Under the pieces are notes generated by a model. It was not told where the DNA came from. It saw only the letters and a list, made by a program, of their open reading frames with translations, and searched no databases. Below are positions 1 to 12,369 of a DNA stretch of 64,000 nucleotides, piece by piece. The position numbers and the translations under genes were made by a program. Position 1 is the first letter of the stretch; each line of letters opens with the position of its first letter. Source of the DNA: Paragonimus westermani (lineage: Eukaryota; Platyhelminthes; Trematoda; Plagiorchiida; Troglotrematidae); NCBI GenBank assembly GCA_008508345.1, contig QNGE01000420.1, forward strand, positions 132,176 through 196,175, read 5' to 3'.

Positions 1-300
1 GCAAACGTCAGTTTTTGTCAGGAAGGCTCTGTAATATGCAGGCCAGCCACTTCCTCTCAGACTGTCCGTAGCACTTGTGGCCCAAATCTGGAGCAATATG
101 GAGGTACCGGGGAACAGCGTTCTTCCAAAGTAGAGGTTCGAACAACAGTCCTGAAAAGAGGAGCAATACAAACAAGCATGAGCCGAAGGCCCAATAAGCC
201 ATGCACACGACTTACACAAACGAAAGCCAAGACGGCACCGACAACACAGCAGCACGCCCCGTTACACAACTCAGATTCAACCCGTGCGCGCTCGCTGGTT
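1..300 (-). repeat. Interspersed repeat A, copy 1, with intron-like core
   Basis: Read on the minus strand, this stretch resembles two others in the window (9290-9550 minus and 14540-14790 plus). The shared core runs from a T/G-rich segment through a GTAAGT donor-like site (complement of 210-215) to a pyrimidine tract ending in CAG (complement of 151-153). The segment between is 65 nt long. Flanking sequence on both sides of this intron-like piece is also conserved. The 130-aa minus-strand ORF over it (57-449) reads straight through the putative intron and is probably not a protein. The copy may continue beyond the left edge of the window. The family is unrecognised; a spliced transposon leader is one possibility. 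Confidence 0.6.
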
Positions 301-2471
301 TCGAGTGTGCGTAACAGCTCACAGTCACTACCAATGTCATTCCGACCGGAATTAGAAAAATGGTCAGCCAGCGGGAAGCACTTGAAGACAGGCAGCGTGG
401 TCACCAGTCTTCTAAAAAACAATAATCGTGAGAAATTCAACGCAAGCATCTACTTTAACACTCACAACTCTACCCTTTGAAGGTGAGATCAATTCCGCTA
501 CCTAATGGGGACTGATACATGCTCTTCACTATGACTTCAGGTATTCCGAAGCCTGTCCCCAGTCGGTTTCACAACCCCTCACATCCCAGGCATTCGTGCC
601 ACCCTTAATTTAATTGCGCACCGTTTTGTCTGGCCCAAGGTTAACTCTGACGTTTGCGGGTGGTCACGCAATTGCCTTCAGTGCGAACGTTCCAAGGTAC
701 ATAAACATATAAGAAGCCCAATTTCTTTATTCGGCTTCACAGATGTCAGGTTCATACGTCTATTCGAACTTAGTTAGACCATTACCGTCCTCGCGTTACT
801 ACGTTTGCATTTCAACCCATGTTGACCGTTTCTTCAGATGGTCGGACGTCATCGCTCTGAAGAATTGTTCATCCAAGGCTGTCTGGAACGCTTACTAGGA
901 ACAATGGGTTGCAAAATACGAATGCTCCACAGCTATTATGGCGGTTCGTGGTTCACATTTTGAATGTTTAACAATCGAAGCTACGACGAACCTTCTTGTA
1001 TGCCGGCGCATTTGTGCCATGGTACACCATCCGTCCTCGAATGGATTCCACAAGCAACTTGAAGTTTTGTTTTGTGCCACCACTGATCCGGCATAAAGTG
1101 AGGTCATTCCCTTTGTACTTCCAGGGCTTCAAACCACATTAAAGGCTGGTCCCCAATATCACCCGGTAGAAGTGGCCTTTGGCTGTTCATTGCGGTAGCC
1201 TTGTAAATTCGTTTCTCCTCCTAAGTTGACGTCTCCTCCTCCATAGACCTCCGCTTCCACATTACCTCAGTACGTGCGGCAAGTTCAACACACAACCCTT
1301 CATGGGCAGAATAACCCAGTGCAAGTGCATAAGAACTTGACCACCTGTTCACACCTACTCCTCTACTGCGACGACATAAGCAAGCCGCTTCAACCAATTT
1401 ATTTAGGACCCCCCACGGTAATTTGACAAACGCCGAAGCGTTTCACGGTCGATCAACATGGTCGCTGTGGCACCGCTTCCACTGATCACTTCAAAGCCAC
1501 CCAAGGAGACGGAGATATGTCCAGAGCTCCTCCACAGCCATCCGTGACAGCTTCCGTCATTACACTGTCTTCTTCGCCGGACACTTCCATAAAACCTGCT
1601 CCGCACCACACTTGATCAAAACGTCGCGTTTACTTCCGGGCACGTCTTGTAGGCTTTGTATAATGCACATGATTCTTTTACAGTAGCATTCTCACCTTAG
1701 AAAACAGAAAGCGCAGGACACAAAAACCGACAAAAAGGACATTTGGTGCAGTAATGCGTGCTATTCAACGACCGCTGGAAGTTTGCATGGTGAGGCTCTA
1801 TGGGACTTTTGAACGCCAGATATTTATTTTTCTCCCTATTGCGCACAGGCCACCTTGGGGGGCACAGTTTCGTTTGTCGTTGCAGTGGTGGGTAAAGCCT
1901 ACCTCCCATCTTCCTCCCTTTGAGTTCTAGTGGGTTTGGTACCTCGCTCCGGCAACACCACCCTAAGCACGCATGGAGGATTTCGGATGTTCTAAGCAGA
2001 CTGACCCATCTTCGCCGTTACCAGCCTCCTTCAATGTGGCATGCGTACTTTGTCTTGAATGCACCAGGCCCCATTCTAACCTCACGGTAACTTCAGTGTT
2101 TGTAACTCTCCATCTTCTCCTTTTGTTTCTGTCAAAGTTTTTCAGGCTTGAAGCCTTCCAGGGGTGGGTGGGTGGACCTCCGTGGAGACAATTTTAGTTT
2201 GCCACATATTCCAACTACTTTGGCAGTTGATGTTATTGACGTTGTTTGATTGCATATCTAACCACTTCCATTTTTTCTATTGTTTAAGGTCATAACAAAG
2301 ATTTCCGTTCGCTTGCTCGTTGGTTGGTCGTGCTCTGCCTTTTGTCTTGCTTTGTTTGCAACCTACCTCGGTAATCTATTTGCGGTAAACGTCGTTGTCC
2401 ACTGCCTGGTTTTCTCGCTTAGTTGTTGCGGAGTATGGGCATGATTCCAGATGTAGAAACGTTCTCGCCTC
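301..2471. other. No gene recognised
   Basis: Only short ORFs (under about 75 codons) occur here on either strand, with no motif, no good splice context and no repeat copy that I could match elsewhere in the window. Treated as noncoding. Confidence 0.5.
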
Positions 2472-2846
2472 CTACAAGCTGCCCGTTAGGCGATTCAGGG
2501 TTGAAATCAAAGGGAAATAGACGCTGGTTGGTTGCCAGAACATATTCTCAGTGTCTGCCTGGTCCGAAACCGAATACATCGTAAGGCATATGGGCTTCTT
2601 CTCGAAAGTAGTTCTCAGGTGCCGACTCTCTAGTATGATGTTGTTAAGAGACTCTACGGTGTCCATGGGCACAATATAAGAAAAACCGCTCCTTGCTAGA
2701 TTTCTTTGGTTTAGAGCGGAAGTTATGGAAAGTACCACTTTTGATTCGCAGACATGATACTCTTGGTAGTGTAGCTTTTTGGAATTTCCTTTAAAGGAGC
2801 GACTGAAGTGGTAACTCTTGAATTGGGGTCTGGTGTCGTTCCACAT
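2472..2846 (-). CDS. Unassigned 124-aa ORF, possible exon or retroelement remnant
   Basis: A minus-strand open frame of 124 codons ends at a stop at 2472. The residue mix is unremarkable and protein-like: charged start, central LARSGFSY segment, C-terminal STLNRLTGSL. I see no signal peptide, membrane segment or family motif. No strong donor follows it, so if real it would be a single exon or a terminal exon. The family is not recognised, and it could be chance or a retroelement fragment. Confidence 0.25.
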   Translation of the reverse strand: MWNDTRPQFKSYHFSRSFKGNSKKLHYQEYHVCESKVVLSITSALNQRNLARSGFSYIVPMDTVESLNNIILESRHLRTTFEKKPICLTMYSVSDQADTENMFWQPTSVYFPLISTLNRLTGSL

Positions 2847-4923
2847 TATTTTAAGACTCAGGCCACCCCTAAGTGACCTCTTCTAATTATTAAGTACCAA
2901 TCAGTCTTTTCACCAACGCACGATGACCTGTTGTGCACTTTATAGTGTTTTGAGTATTATTCAGGGCGCGTCCTCTCTGCGCATAAAATTCCTCGTCCTT
3001 TAAAGTGCTTCTCGTCGTAAAATCCAACTGTCATTTTACATAGTACCAGTTAAAATGAACTGACGTGCTTCGACGTAGATAGCGCAAGTTTTGTAGCAGT
3101 GTGTGGATGGCAAGACACAGGCTTCTCAACAATCCTCCGGACGTTAGTTCATTTACATGAGGTTCATGGCCATTGCGCAGCTTCCCTTCGAGTTTAGTGT
3201 GTTTGAGGAATGCCGTAATTTTGTAGAACTTCAACCAGCGTTTTTGTTCAGCTTACAAAGGAAAAAACCCGCAGGTGAGTCCATTTAGCTGGCCGTGATT
3301 GTTTGGTGGCAACTACTGGTGTCAAGAGCAGCTGCCTTACCCCAGTGACAGAATCAACTGTTATTGAATGTCTATGACCCAGGTGCTACGGCTCAGTTGG
3401 AAACGGATTGCTCAAGTTCCGGATACAGTGCAGAATCTCATTTGACGAGCATCCACTAAGTCGGTCGTTCTTGTTGTTGCGTTGAGTGTTTGGCGGTGAT
3501 TTATTTTACAGAAAGTTTGTGTCCACGTTCCCTGTCTTCAAGTATCCTTTTCTCGTCAATCCACCTTCTCACACTGCATTGACTGCAAGCCCTTCTTGCG
3601 GAGACTGATACGAACATGTAAGGTACGCTCGCTGCAAGTGATTTCTCCCACAAACGTTAAACCGTGTGTGATAATAAATCTTGATATACCTCACCTGTGA
3701 GAAATTGTTTTCATGCAGTTTTTCTTCCTCAGTTTCCATTACTGGACCTATGTTTATTTGAACCCTGGTTTGGATTGCTCCGCCATCACGACACGAGTGC
3801 ATTTAGCCGTGTTCGAGTGGACTGTCAATTTTGAGACTTGCACATTTGGTGGATTCAATATCGAGACTTGCTGTTACTTTCTTCTATTCAGTTTATAAGT
3901 TTCTTGTACCTTCTAATAAGAAACCCTGTTGCTAAGACCGTCTTTCCTCCTGGACCGGAAGCGGTTGGTCGGCGGGCTTGGAACTTGTGAATGCTCGCTA
4001 CGCTACGGGCGCGACTGTCCTGGATTCAGCCAACCAATGGACGTTGCGGGTAAGTTGATCGTTGTTCGAACAACCACTTGGCATCCAGTTTCAGGCAATC
4101 TGCCTGCTACATAGTTTGACTGACGAGATTCAACTCTATGCTTTTGGATGACTTTTTTGCTAGACCTGTCATGCACTGTGAAGAGTCGTATTCATTGTGA
4201 ATTGGAACAGTCTTCTCTTTTAATTTTACTTCACTTACCGATATATGATGCTAACATTCGTTTGCACTGTTGTGGTGTTGATCGCTTTTCACTCCTGTTA
4301 CAAAATATGCACCATTATATAATGCTGAACTGTACCGGTACGTAAGACAAGGTTACACATGTCAGTCAAATCTGACCACGTCCGTTCATTGCAGACTCAA
4401 GTTACTATTGCAGTAGAGAATTTCGCAAATCCACAGGTTCTTACCATTTTGTGGTCAACTTCTGAGTAGCAGCGTTTGGACCACCCGCCGTCTCTATCTT
4501 TGAATCTCAGTACCACCTCACGATGAAATGTTTCACGTCTCCTTCACTTTACTGAAGATAGTTTCGATCAGATAAAGCAACGTCTTTCAGCTATCTCATT
4601 GATCATTAGGCGATACTTAGCGTTCGTCCCAAGCTAGCTTATCTTCATCGCCAGCGATGTAGCAAACACGGTTACATACTCCTCGTGTGCACCCACTAAA
4701 TGTTTTCCCCGGTGACCGACTGAGAGGGTAAGAATCTACAAAAGGAAAACAACAATCAACATAATGTTCCCGATGGCTTACAAGTAGCGATTAGTTAATA
4801 GTAGAGGGAGAGCTCACTGGTTGTCAGCGTTCGAGGAGATACAGGGCGTTTAGACGTTGTCGAGCAAACCGATAACCGAAAAAATCCAAAGAATCCAAAG
4901 TGCACATCGTTAACGAAATCTTG
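2847..4923. other. No gene recognised
   Basis: About 2 kb with ORFs of 77 codons or less on both strands, no recognisable motif, and no repeat unit seen elsewhere in the window. Confidence 0.5.
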
Positions 4924-5258
4924 TTAAACGTCTCCGTTGTTCAGAGTACTGTTCAGTTCCAGAGAAATCACCAAATCCTGCATTGGTAATAGAAACACGC
5001 CGCGGTTGGGTGGGACGGTTGATTGCGACTGTGGACTGCTGCTCATATAGGCCATCATATTGCTCATCATGACTTCAGGAGTCACGAGCTTGTCTAACGA
5101 CAGGTGCAAAAGTCCCTTCAGCTCCTTATTACTGATTCGCAGTTCTGATAGCCGTTTTTCAAACAGTTGTCTTTTGCCGCTGCCACTTAGCTTTTCGACA
5201 GATAGAAGTGACGGTCCGGAAGAAACTACCAAAACAACTTTGGGAGATAAAAACACTC
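4924..5258 (-). CDS. Terminal exon of an unrecognised minus-strand gene
   Basis: The minus strand shows an acceptor (CTCAG, complement of 5259-5263) followed by an open frame of about 110 codons to a stop at 4924. A hydrophobic start (GVFLSPKVVLVVSSG) is followed by a charged, helix-prone stretch with KRLSELRISNKELKGLLHLS, then a Ser/Pro/Gln-rich part and the end LNNGDV. A small upstream exon at 5384-5424 ends in phase 1, which this exon's two-base start completes; that join is tentative. The same exon, acceptor included, has a diverged copy at 17630-17850 on the same strand, which argues that the frame is really coding. No AATAAA is evident just downstream. The protein family is not recognised. 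Confidence 0.5.
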
Positions 5259-5383
5259 CTGAGATGTACAAAACGTGCACTAGGTAGAACAAATTTACTC
5301 TGTATCCTGGACATTGTTTCGAGATGATAGCATCGTGCTGTACATAATTCAGGACGTACGTAGATTATTGCTAACCTCTTCAC

Positions 5384-5424
5384 CAAGTCCATTTCCTTTG
5401 AAGGGAAATAGGCAAACAGTCCTC
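5384..5424 (-). CDS. Possible 41-nt upstream exon for the 4924-5258 exon
   Basis: A strong acceptor (CCCTCCTCTCAG on the minus strand) precedes 41 nt that end at a GTGAAG donor. Starting with one base and ending in phase 1, it joins in frame to the exon at 5258 and would read RTVCLFPFKGNGL before it. It is too short for certainty; a longer version using another frame and a GTACGT donor is an alternative. Confidence 0.25.
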
Positions 5425-6039
5425 CTGAGAGGAGGGTTAGGATTTGTGTTCTCGTGTTGAGACAACGATATTTTGCATGACCTCTTGTATAACGACAGGC
5501 AGTGGAACATAACGTTAAGAAAAATAACCCATTTCTTTGTTTACCAATCGGAACATCCAAGATTGTTAATAAGTTTAACGAATTAATACATCTGGAAGCG
5601 TTCTATTTTTCCTTCAACAATTGCGACGCAGACCAGCAGATTTCCTGGTGAGTTCAAAAACTGGGTACAACTAATAATCTCTTATTAAATGCAGTAGGGA
5701 AATACTTACAAACTCGTCATTATGATATACACACACGCCTTAGCGAGTAGTATGACTATGCACACAACTCTTGTGACGGCCGGCAGTGTTGGTATAAACG
5801 ACTAAAATTAAGTGACGAGTTAGAATGTCAATGAGCGAAGATTAATGAAGGAAGAATGCGATTAGATAAAATATTATTAACACTTCGCTGTTGTTAGGAG
5901 CAAACACAAGGTTAATCCCAAGTAACCACTGTTAGTCAAGACAGGATAGTTGGACAGGGACAACGTTTTTCGTGCAAGACTAATCTGCAGAGGTGATTTA
6001 GCGCACAACCGCTGCGGTACGTCCCTAACATTTGTTCAA

Positions 6040-7990
6040 TGACTTTGAGTCAACCACCGACTGAAATCTTTTGACCTGACCAGAACTTCTGCTGCCCAGG
6101 TGGAAAGTTGAGCAACTAGTTCTGGAATTTTAGATTGAAACTTCGGCGGCCAATTACGATGTTTACATCCGTCTTCCTGAATGCATTCTGAACACTTTAA
6201 ATCTATCTTTCTAAATGCTTGTTACAACTACTTTGGCTATAAGACCTCAATTTGGACTGCTTACAGAGTCCCACTTGGAGGCGTTGATGGTTTCAATAAG
6301 TGATTATTACGCTCATGTTCAGGCTTATTAAGGAACAGTAACTGTTCCGTCGGATAGAGCCCATTACGTTGCCAAAATCTTAAACCGAATACAACAAAAT
6401 TCCGCATTGAATAGACCAGTAAAGGTAGGACATTAAAAGTCAAAAGCAGATTATCAAGCGGGTTGAGCGGAAAGGAACAGGCTGATTCCATTTGCATCCG
6501 TGTATCTGATCGTATACGTCCGCCAGGATCTCGTTTTCCGTGGTTATACACTTCGCCTAAGATACATAAGGAAGGAATACCACTGATGTGTGCAACTCCC
6601 CCCACCACGCGACTACACAATGGCTAGTAGACATCCTGGATCCAGTGAATAAAGAATTAATTAGATACAGTTTAAAGGATACTATTGGATATGTGAACAT
6701 TTCTGCAAACCCTGACGGAATAAGCAAGCAAATGCTGTGGTTTTGTGCACCGTCGTTGTTTACCAATATACTACCGCTAGTTACCACTAATTTTTGTGTT
6801 TACATCAAGGACCACCAAACTGAAGTTGAGCTTCCAGTAAAAAATACTAAAGGACCATCATTGTTATCCAAAAACTATATCTTATTTCAGTTTAACTGAG
6901 AGCTATATGGTCAGAATGATGATGTTCTTACGGGCTCCCCGTTGAAACCAGCTACTGAAAATATCTCCATGGGCTTGCTGGGAAACAACACGTTGAGTGA
7001 TGTTACTAAATAAGCAAGCTGTTAACGAAGATATGCAGACGGTGTCTTTCGCATAGCATATTGTTTAGAAGACATGCGAAAACTACTAGACATTTTTAAA
7101 AAGACCCACAACGACATTCATTTCACTTTGGAGGAGAAAATTAATGGGTGAGTGTCCTTTCTTGACGTGGAACTGACACATAGACAAAATGGTCCACTAC
7201 AGGGAAGCGTGTTTAGAAGGAAAACAGACTGATCAATACTCATAATATCACATCCACCTACTGAATGGTCTCAAGCGTGGTTTGGTAAGCTGTCGGGAGA
7301 ACAGATGACACTCGGTAAAGAGGTAATTGCAGAAGTAACGGAAGGTTTTTAGTACTAAAGCTCACTCAGAAAAATACGTCAACAGCACCACGCGGCATAG
7401 ACAACCGCAAACCTTAGTGGACATTGCCGATAAGAGGAACGTCTACTTACCGTTGCCATTCAAGTGTGACGTCGCTGCAAAATTGATACCACGTCAAGTC
7501 GCCAGTGCTGCGACACGACTTGTTATGCTGTTATATTCGTTGCCAAGTTTCCCTCAAAATGTGCAGTTGCAATGGATTTAAAAGATAACGTGCCTGACAA
7601 CTTTGCCTCTTTTCTAATCTGCTCATCTGAGTGTTCATGTGATTCGGTGCGCACAGATGGCCGTACTGAAAGTTTATCCGAAAGAATTCCTGAAAGCTGC
7701 CCAGCTTGGCTTCAGTACGAGACACCAAGACGCACCAGTTCATCTGTTCTGGCCCACTTGATTAACTGTAACTGAAACATGCAGAAGACGACAGCATTTA
7801 TTACCGTCTGTTGGGTCCCGGCCAATCTGTCCTGCAACGTCACGCGCTATATCCTGTCAGTAGCCGGAGCGGTCACAATCCGACCACGACATACAAATAT
7901 GCGTATGCACAATTAGTTCAGACCCTGGGACCACCAAACCGTGAAACAACTTGTCCCCTTTTTACCATCCCAAATCCGTTTGTGTTCCTA
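6040..7990 (+). mobile_element. Decayed Penelope-like retroelement (RT plus GIY-YIG relic), copy 1
   Basis: Conceptual translation in shifting frames follows the Penelope-like element order. There is a PKIHKEGIPL motif (6556-6585), then a segment reading ATTQWLVDILDPVNKEL and SLFTNILPL (6588-6790), then GSPL from the block upstream of the active site (about 6930). A YADG tetrad (about 7032-7043) stands where the RT family has YVDD, and FLDVELTHRQNG follows (about 7160). Further on, the CxC, ..GRTESLSER and PAWL pieces of the GIY-YIG nuclease occur at 7610-7720, followed by the region matching the family C-terminus up to about 7990. Many stops and frame breaks and the altered tetrad show it is dead. 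Both ends are uncertain. The 103-aa and 67-aa ORFs here are fragments of it. Confidence 0.75.
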
Positions 7991-7999
7991 ACAACAGAG

Positions 8000-9289
8000 A
8001 AGTGTTGTTAATCATTTATCTAACCATATTGTTATCGCATTAATCTTTGATTAATGACATTCCAACTCGTCACTTAATCTTATGTAACTGTACCAACCAT
8101 AAAGGGGAACTTGCCAAAAACAGCTCGTTTGCCAAGGTCTTGTTTTTCGTCAAGACTACGGGAATTTTCGATTACCTGAGACATTATGTACAACTTCGTC
8201 GTCACCATGCGAAAAGTAAACCGACTAACGAACATCAGTATGAAATAACGGGCAGTGTGAATAAACAATGTGTATGAAGGGTGGAAAAGAATGCATACGT
8301 ATGAAACTAAGTCCAGAAAGCTTTCATAACAATAGATTCATGAGCACCTTTCAGAACAACTGGTCCCAATTACAGAATAAACTGCCTGCATTCGGTGGAC
8401 TCCGCCCTTTCAGAAAAAATCAAAGGAAAAACATTTCTGTGGAGAGCTTATCGTGAGATATTCGGACACAACGAACAGGTTAGCATCTGTGACCTCCTGC
8501 ATATTTGCTGGAAGTCGAAAATCACGAACGATATCGGACGAACACCAAGTTCAAATGAAGCGCTTAACAATACCGACACATACTAGGTGGATGGGGTTAA
8601 GGCAAAATTGTGATACCATGTCAATGGCCAATTCTGCTAAAATGGTTGAATCAATGTGATGTTTATCGACAAATTGTTTTCGAAAACTGGAACCCGTCCT
8701 CATTCCCCTCAGAGATACCGAGAATGCCACTGTTCAACATTCATAGCATACACCTGTCTTTGTGCACTGGTCGCAGCCGTGGTAGCCGCTGTGATCGTTG
8801 CCGTTACATATGAGGCCGCGAGCAGGTGTGTCACAGATAACGGAATGAAGCGTCACAAGAACTCTCATTCTGAGCGCTTCCAATTGAACCCCATTCGTTA
8901 GAGCGTGTGTGGTCTCTGTAAAATATTCAGTAGTACATGCCTCTAAAGGCTCTGGACCACCACGGACACGAATGATAATGCGACCAAGTGTATATCACAT
9001 ATCAGTGCATGGGCAGCTGAGAAGAAAAAGCCCACTGATGTTAACCCGCAAAGTTGAGCGGTAATAATAGTGGTATATTTCTCAACACACCTGTGAGAAA
9101 CACGCTTAGGACAGCGCGATCAGTGTGAACATCGTAAGGCCATTTACATAAATGAACATTACAATTGTTGACTGTACAGTAGGCCAGTTATATGAATATA
9201 GCAAACAAAGAGATATAATCAGAGGGAAAAATTCCCGTTTGAAAAGAAAAATGTGAGACACGTGCTTTGGGGAAGACAGTTCCTGAAAT
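8000..9289. other. No gene recognised; probably transposon-derived flank
   Basis: Several overlapping plus-strand ORFs of 60-80 codons occur, with no recognised motif. The stretch follows the Penelope relic and precedes repeat A copy 2. An alanine/valine-rich run at about 8760-8820 looks like chance hydrophobic sequence. Confidence 0.4.
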
Positions 9290-9550
9290 CTTTAACGTCT
9301 TATGAGAATGCTGAGTAGTTATAGCCACTGGCACTCCGCAAGGTAACCACTGGCCTAATTTAACAGGCAAGCCGGACGTTCTGGTTTCGTGGAGACCCGG
9401 GGACAGCGTTCCTCGGGAGTAGGGGGCTCGAACGATGGTCCTGTAAAAAAAGATAACAGGAACAAGCATGAGCCAAAGGCCCAGTGAGACATGCACACGA
9501 CTTACACGAACGGAAATCAACTTGGCACCGATAGCACGCTACGTTGCACT
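9290..9550 (-). repeat. Interspersed repeat A, copy 2
   Basis: Minus-strand copy of the repeat at 1-300. The donor-like GTAAGT is the complement of 9500-9505 and the acceptor-like TTTTTTTACAG ends at 9441, again 65 nt apart. Downstream sequence (GAcCaTcGTTCGAgCC and following) also matches copy 1, so the flanks as well as the intron-like core are conserved. Confidence 0.6.
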
Positions 9551-10426
9551 AATGGTCAGGGTCATACCACAAAAGGTGACCTGAGGATGGGGAAAATGAA
9601 CTGACGGAGAATTTCGCAACCATTCCATTCAAACACTCCCTTAAAATGTGTAGAAAACTTTGTCGGGATAGAGAAAATATGAAAGCACATGACTTTGCGA
9701 AGGAGTGGATGGACCCCTTGATTTATCATTGTTGTTTGCTCAAAGTCGAAAGAAATTTGTGGATCTTGCAAAGTGCTCAACCATTACGGTATTTTGAGTG
9801 CCCGGATGTAGTTGGAATGTTTCCTCGCGCAAAATATATTTGTAAAATGAAGGGTAAAACGTAAAATTACGCGATAAACGGGAGAGCGTAAATTGACAAT
9901 GTCAACTGTGGCGAACAGTGGAATATGTGATTTTCTGGCAAAACCTTTTACATAAAACTAACGACACTGTGTTAGTTGGTGTAGTAATAACTTACTAATA
10001 ACAGTTGTTATCATATAACGCGAAAAGAGGCTAATTATCGACTTCTGTTGGTATGCGATTAATTCCGAAGTTAGATGTCGGCTTTCTTTATACGGTCAGG
10101 ATGGAGAATGAGCAAAATTTTCGACAATACAGAAAAGATTGCCAGGTGGTCTATAAAGGGGGAAAAACACAAATTTTGACGCAAGGTTTTTTGTGGTCAC
10201 AAGACAAACGGGTCAAGTATTTTCTTCGGTTTTAGTATGCTCAGCTTTTGCATAGTAATCTACGACCACGTGCACAGACTATCACTAATTATGGAGTAAC
10301 AGCGTGCCAGGGTGATGGGGTTAGTACTTACGGAGGTATGTGTATTGGCACCCGCATATGTTAATTATAGACATCTTTTCTAGTCAACGAGCAAGTCTGA
10401 AATGCAAGTTGGAGACTTTCTCAGAG
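9551..10426. other. No gene recognised
   Basis: Two overlapping 72-codon ORFs on opposite strands (9562-9864) and one 60-codon plus ORF (10053-10235) show no motif or splice support. Confidence 0.4.
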
Positions 10427-10738
10427 CTAGCCTATCAGACTTGCACAAGTGGGTAGACATGAGCGTGTGGTACTCAAACTGGGTTTGTATGCATAGCTTA
10501 TAAATATGTCATCGAACAACAGGAATGAGGAACGAATGTTTAATGTAACCTGTCCTCCTTCTAGCTCAGCTACTAGGGCAGATATATGTTCTGCGAAATT
10601 GAACGACTCTGAGTAGCATATATCTACGTGGCGCACTGAGTTGGCGGTTGATACGCTGCGACACTCTACCTTTACAGTGCCATCTGGTACGTGACAACCG
10701 TACGCAACAATGGTGGAGTCACTGGCTAAAATTGTCAT
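10427..10738 (-). CDS. Candidate exon, unrecognised Cys-containing ORF
   Basis: A minus-strand open frame of 103 codons has a possible acceptor at its start (ACAATTTTAG, just inside 10738) and a possible GTTACA donor in the middle. The first 70 residues look coding, with YGCHVPDGTVKVECRSV followed by DICYSESFNFAEH. No family is recognised. It may belong to the same transcription unit as 12001-12369, but I could not join them by phase. Confidence 0.3.
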   Translation of the reverse strand: MTILASDSTIVAYGCHVPDGTVKVECRSVSTANSVRHVDICYSESFNFAEHISALVAELEGGQVTLNIRSSFLLFDDIFISYAYKPSLSTTRSCLPTCASLIG

Positions 10739-12000
10739 CAGCCAAGTTTGGCACCAGGAAAATTATTAACAAGTTTGAAATCAAGAGAGATTAGGAATAG
10801 CTTGCCATATCTGATACAAGTGATCGTGCATAACCCATTGTGCTTCTCACATATGTGTCGAGAAATATACATTATCACCAACTTCATATGTATCGTTTAC
10901 ATATATATATAATATATGAGAAAGAGTAACGGCCTCAAGACACTTTCCTGTATCACCCCACTAGTGACTGATCTGAGCGTTGAGCTTTTGTCTTCAAAAA
11001 GTAATCTATGAATTTGAATTTTATCTTTCCGCGCGACAACGGGCTGAAACTCAATTCTGGCCTGCGTATACCCTCTGATCGGTCCATTCTCATTTCATCT
11101 CACCAATTCTAGTGGAATCTTTCAGAGCTATTGAAAAGTATATATACGCAGAAGCTGGTCTCTTAGGTTAACTTTGTCCTGAGAGCAAATGCATTCTTAA
11201 CTAAAGGTCACACTCTTCTGTGTTCTTCTAGAGTTTTTGGGTGTCGTAATGTCCCGTGCTGCTTGTTCGTGATCCATATATCCGCTTACTAGCCACTTCT
11301 TGATATGATTGACCAGCGGATCATAGTAAAAAATAAAGACTCAAATTTAATTTAGTTTAGTAGGCGCTAAAACATTTTCACGCCATTATTTTATTCGGAC
11401 GCATGCCAGGAACTCAGCTGGAATTATAGGGGCTGTGAAAGAGGTCCAAGGGATATTGTGCACGTCGTAATCTCCACCAGTTGTTTTGTACTGTGAAGGA
11501 AACGTTCATACATAATTCAGTCCATTAATAAGGTTCGCCATGCCGTCATTAGTGGCGTTAGTTGGTCGGCGGACGCATCCTGAGAGTAATTCACAGGATC
11601 AACTTGACACTAACAACCACAAGGAGTCGTCAGTGACAACAAGACATGGCTCATCAGGTATGGTTGCAGAATACTGCTCCCATAGGTCAATTAAACATCC
11701 CTCACCTCGTCTTACACTACGATTTCTGCGAGACATACAATACTACGATATAACTTATAATGTTTAATTGTGTCTGAAGTCTCAGTGGTTGGAATAGTGT
11801 AAGGATTATATAAGAAGATGAAAGGTCCAAAAGGATGCAGCTTAGCGAGTAGTGGGCGTGCATTAAAAGCAATAAACCTAGTTCATTCTTCTTAGTCCTA
11901 GAGCTTTAGAAACCTCTAAAACAGAAGGGTCCTTGTAATTCAAAGACTGTGATGATCCCACTTGTTCTGATGCACTTATAACGAGCTCAATAGAGATTGA
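10739..12000. other. No gene recognised; short AT dinucleotide run
   Basis: A TA-rich dinucleotide run occurs at about 10897-10917. One 75-codon plus ORF (11540-11767) has no motif. Nothing else was seen. Confidence 0.4.
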
Positions 12001-12369
12001 TTAAATTTCGCCTGTGTCGGAGTCCACGACAAAGTGTTGGAAAGGTGCCAGCAGGGTACAGTGGGTCAGCGGAACTATGGGGGAAGGAGTTGGTAGGGTA
12101 GTTTTGAGCGGTGTGTGCCCCACCAAAAAAGGATAAGGTCGAAATGAGTTGGTCATGTCCACATGCACGCTGTCAGCACAGAGATCGCAGATCGCGTTTA
12201 CCTGAGCAGTGCTGGCGTAGGGGCTATTTGTGTTGAAAGGGATGTTGAACATAGGGTAAACAACTCCGGTGGGGCTCTGGTTGAGCTTTGCGTTAATAGA
12301 GGCAGCAAGTGAAAGACTGCTATTATTAGGCAGAAGCCTAGAACTGGGGGTTGGTAAGAAATGCAGCAC
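12001..12369 (-). CDS. Candidate Ser/Pro/Thr-rich terminal exon, C-rich codon use
   Basis: A minus-strand ORF of about 122 codons ends with TGEI and a stop at 12001. A pyrimidine-rich acceptor (CTTACCAACCCCCAG) lies near its start. The third codon positions are conspicuously C-rich, unlike the exons at 33-62 kb, and the composition (Ser, Asn, Pro, Thr; segments SLSLAASINAKLNQSPTG and PTPSPIVPLTHCTLL) suggests a low-complexity linker or tail. A GTAAAC donor in the middle offers an alternative shorter exon. The family is not recognised. The odd base use could mean a different gene class or a transferred or retroposed piece. Confidence 0.35.
   Translation of the reverse strand: MLHFLPTPSSRLLPNNSSLSLAASINAKLNQSPTGVVYPMFNIPFNTNSPYASTAQVNAICDLCADSVHVDMTNSFRPYPFLVGHTPLKTTLPTPSPIVPLTHCTLLAPFQHFVVDSDTGEI

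Noticed and set aside
1..300. Spliced-leader RNA gene
   Set aside because: The GTAAGT after a conserved leader suggested this, but the segment also has a conserved acceptor and a conserved downstream flank, which a spliced-leader RNA would not need, and the leader does not match the flatworm leader that I know.
57..480. 130-codon minus and 100-codon plus ORFs
   Set aside because: Both lie over repeat A copy 1 and read through its conserved intron-like core.
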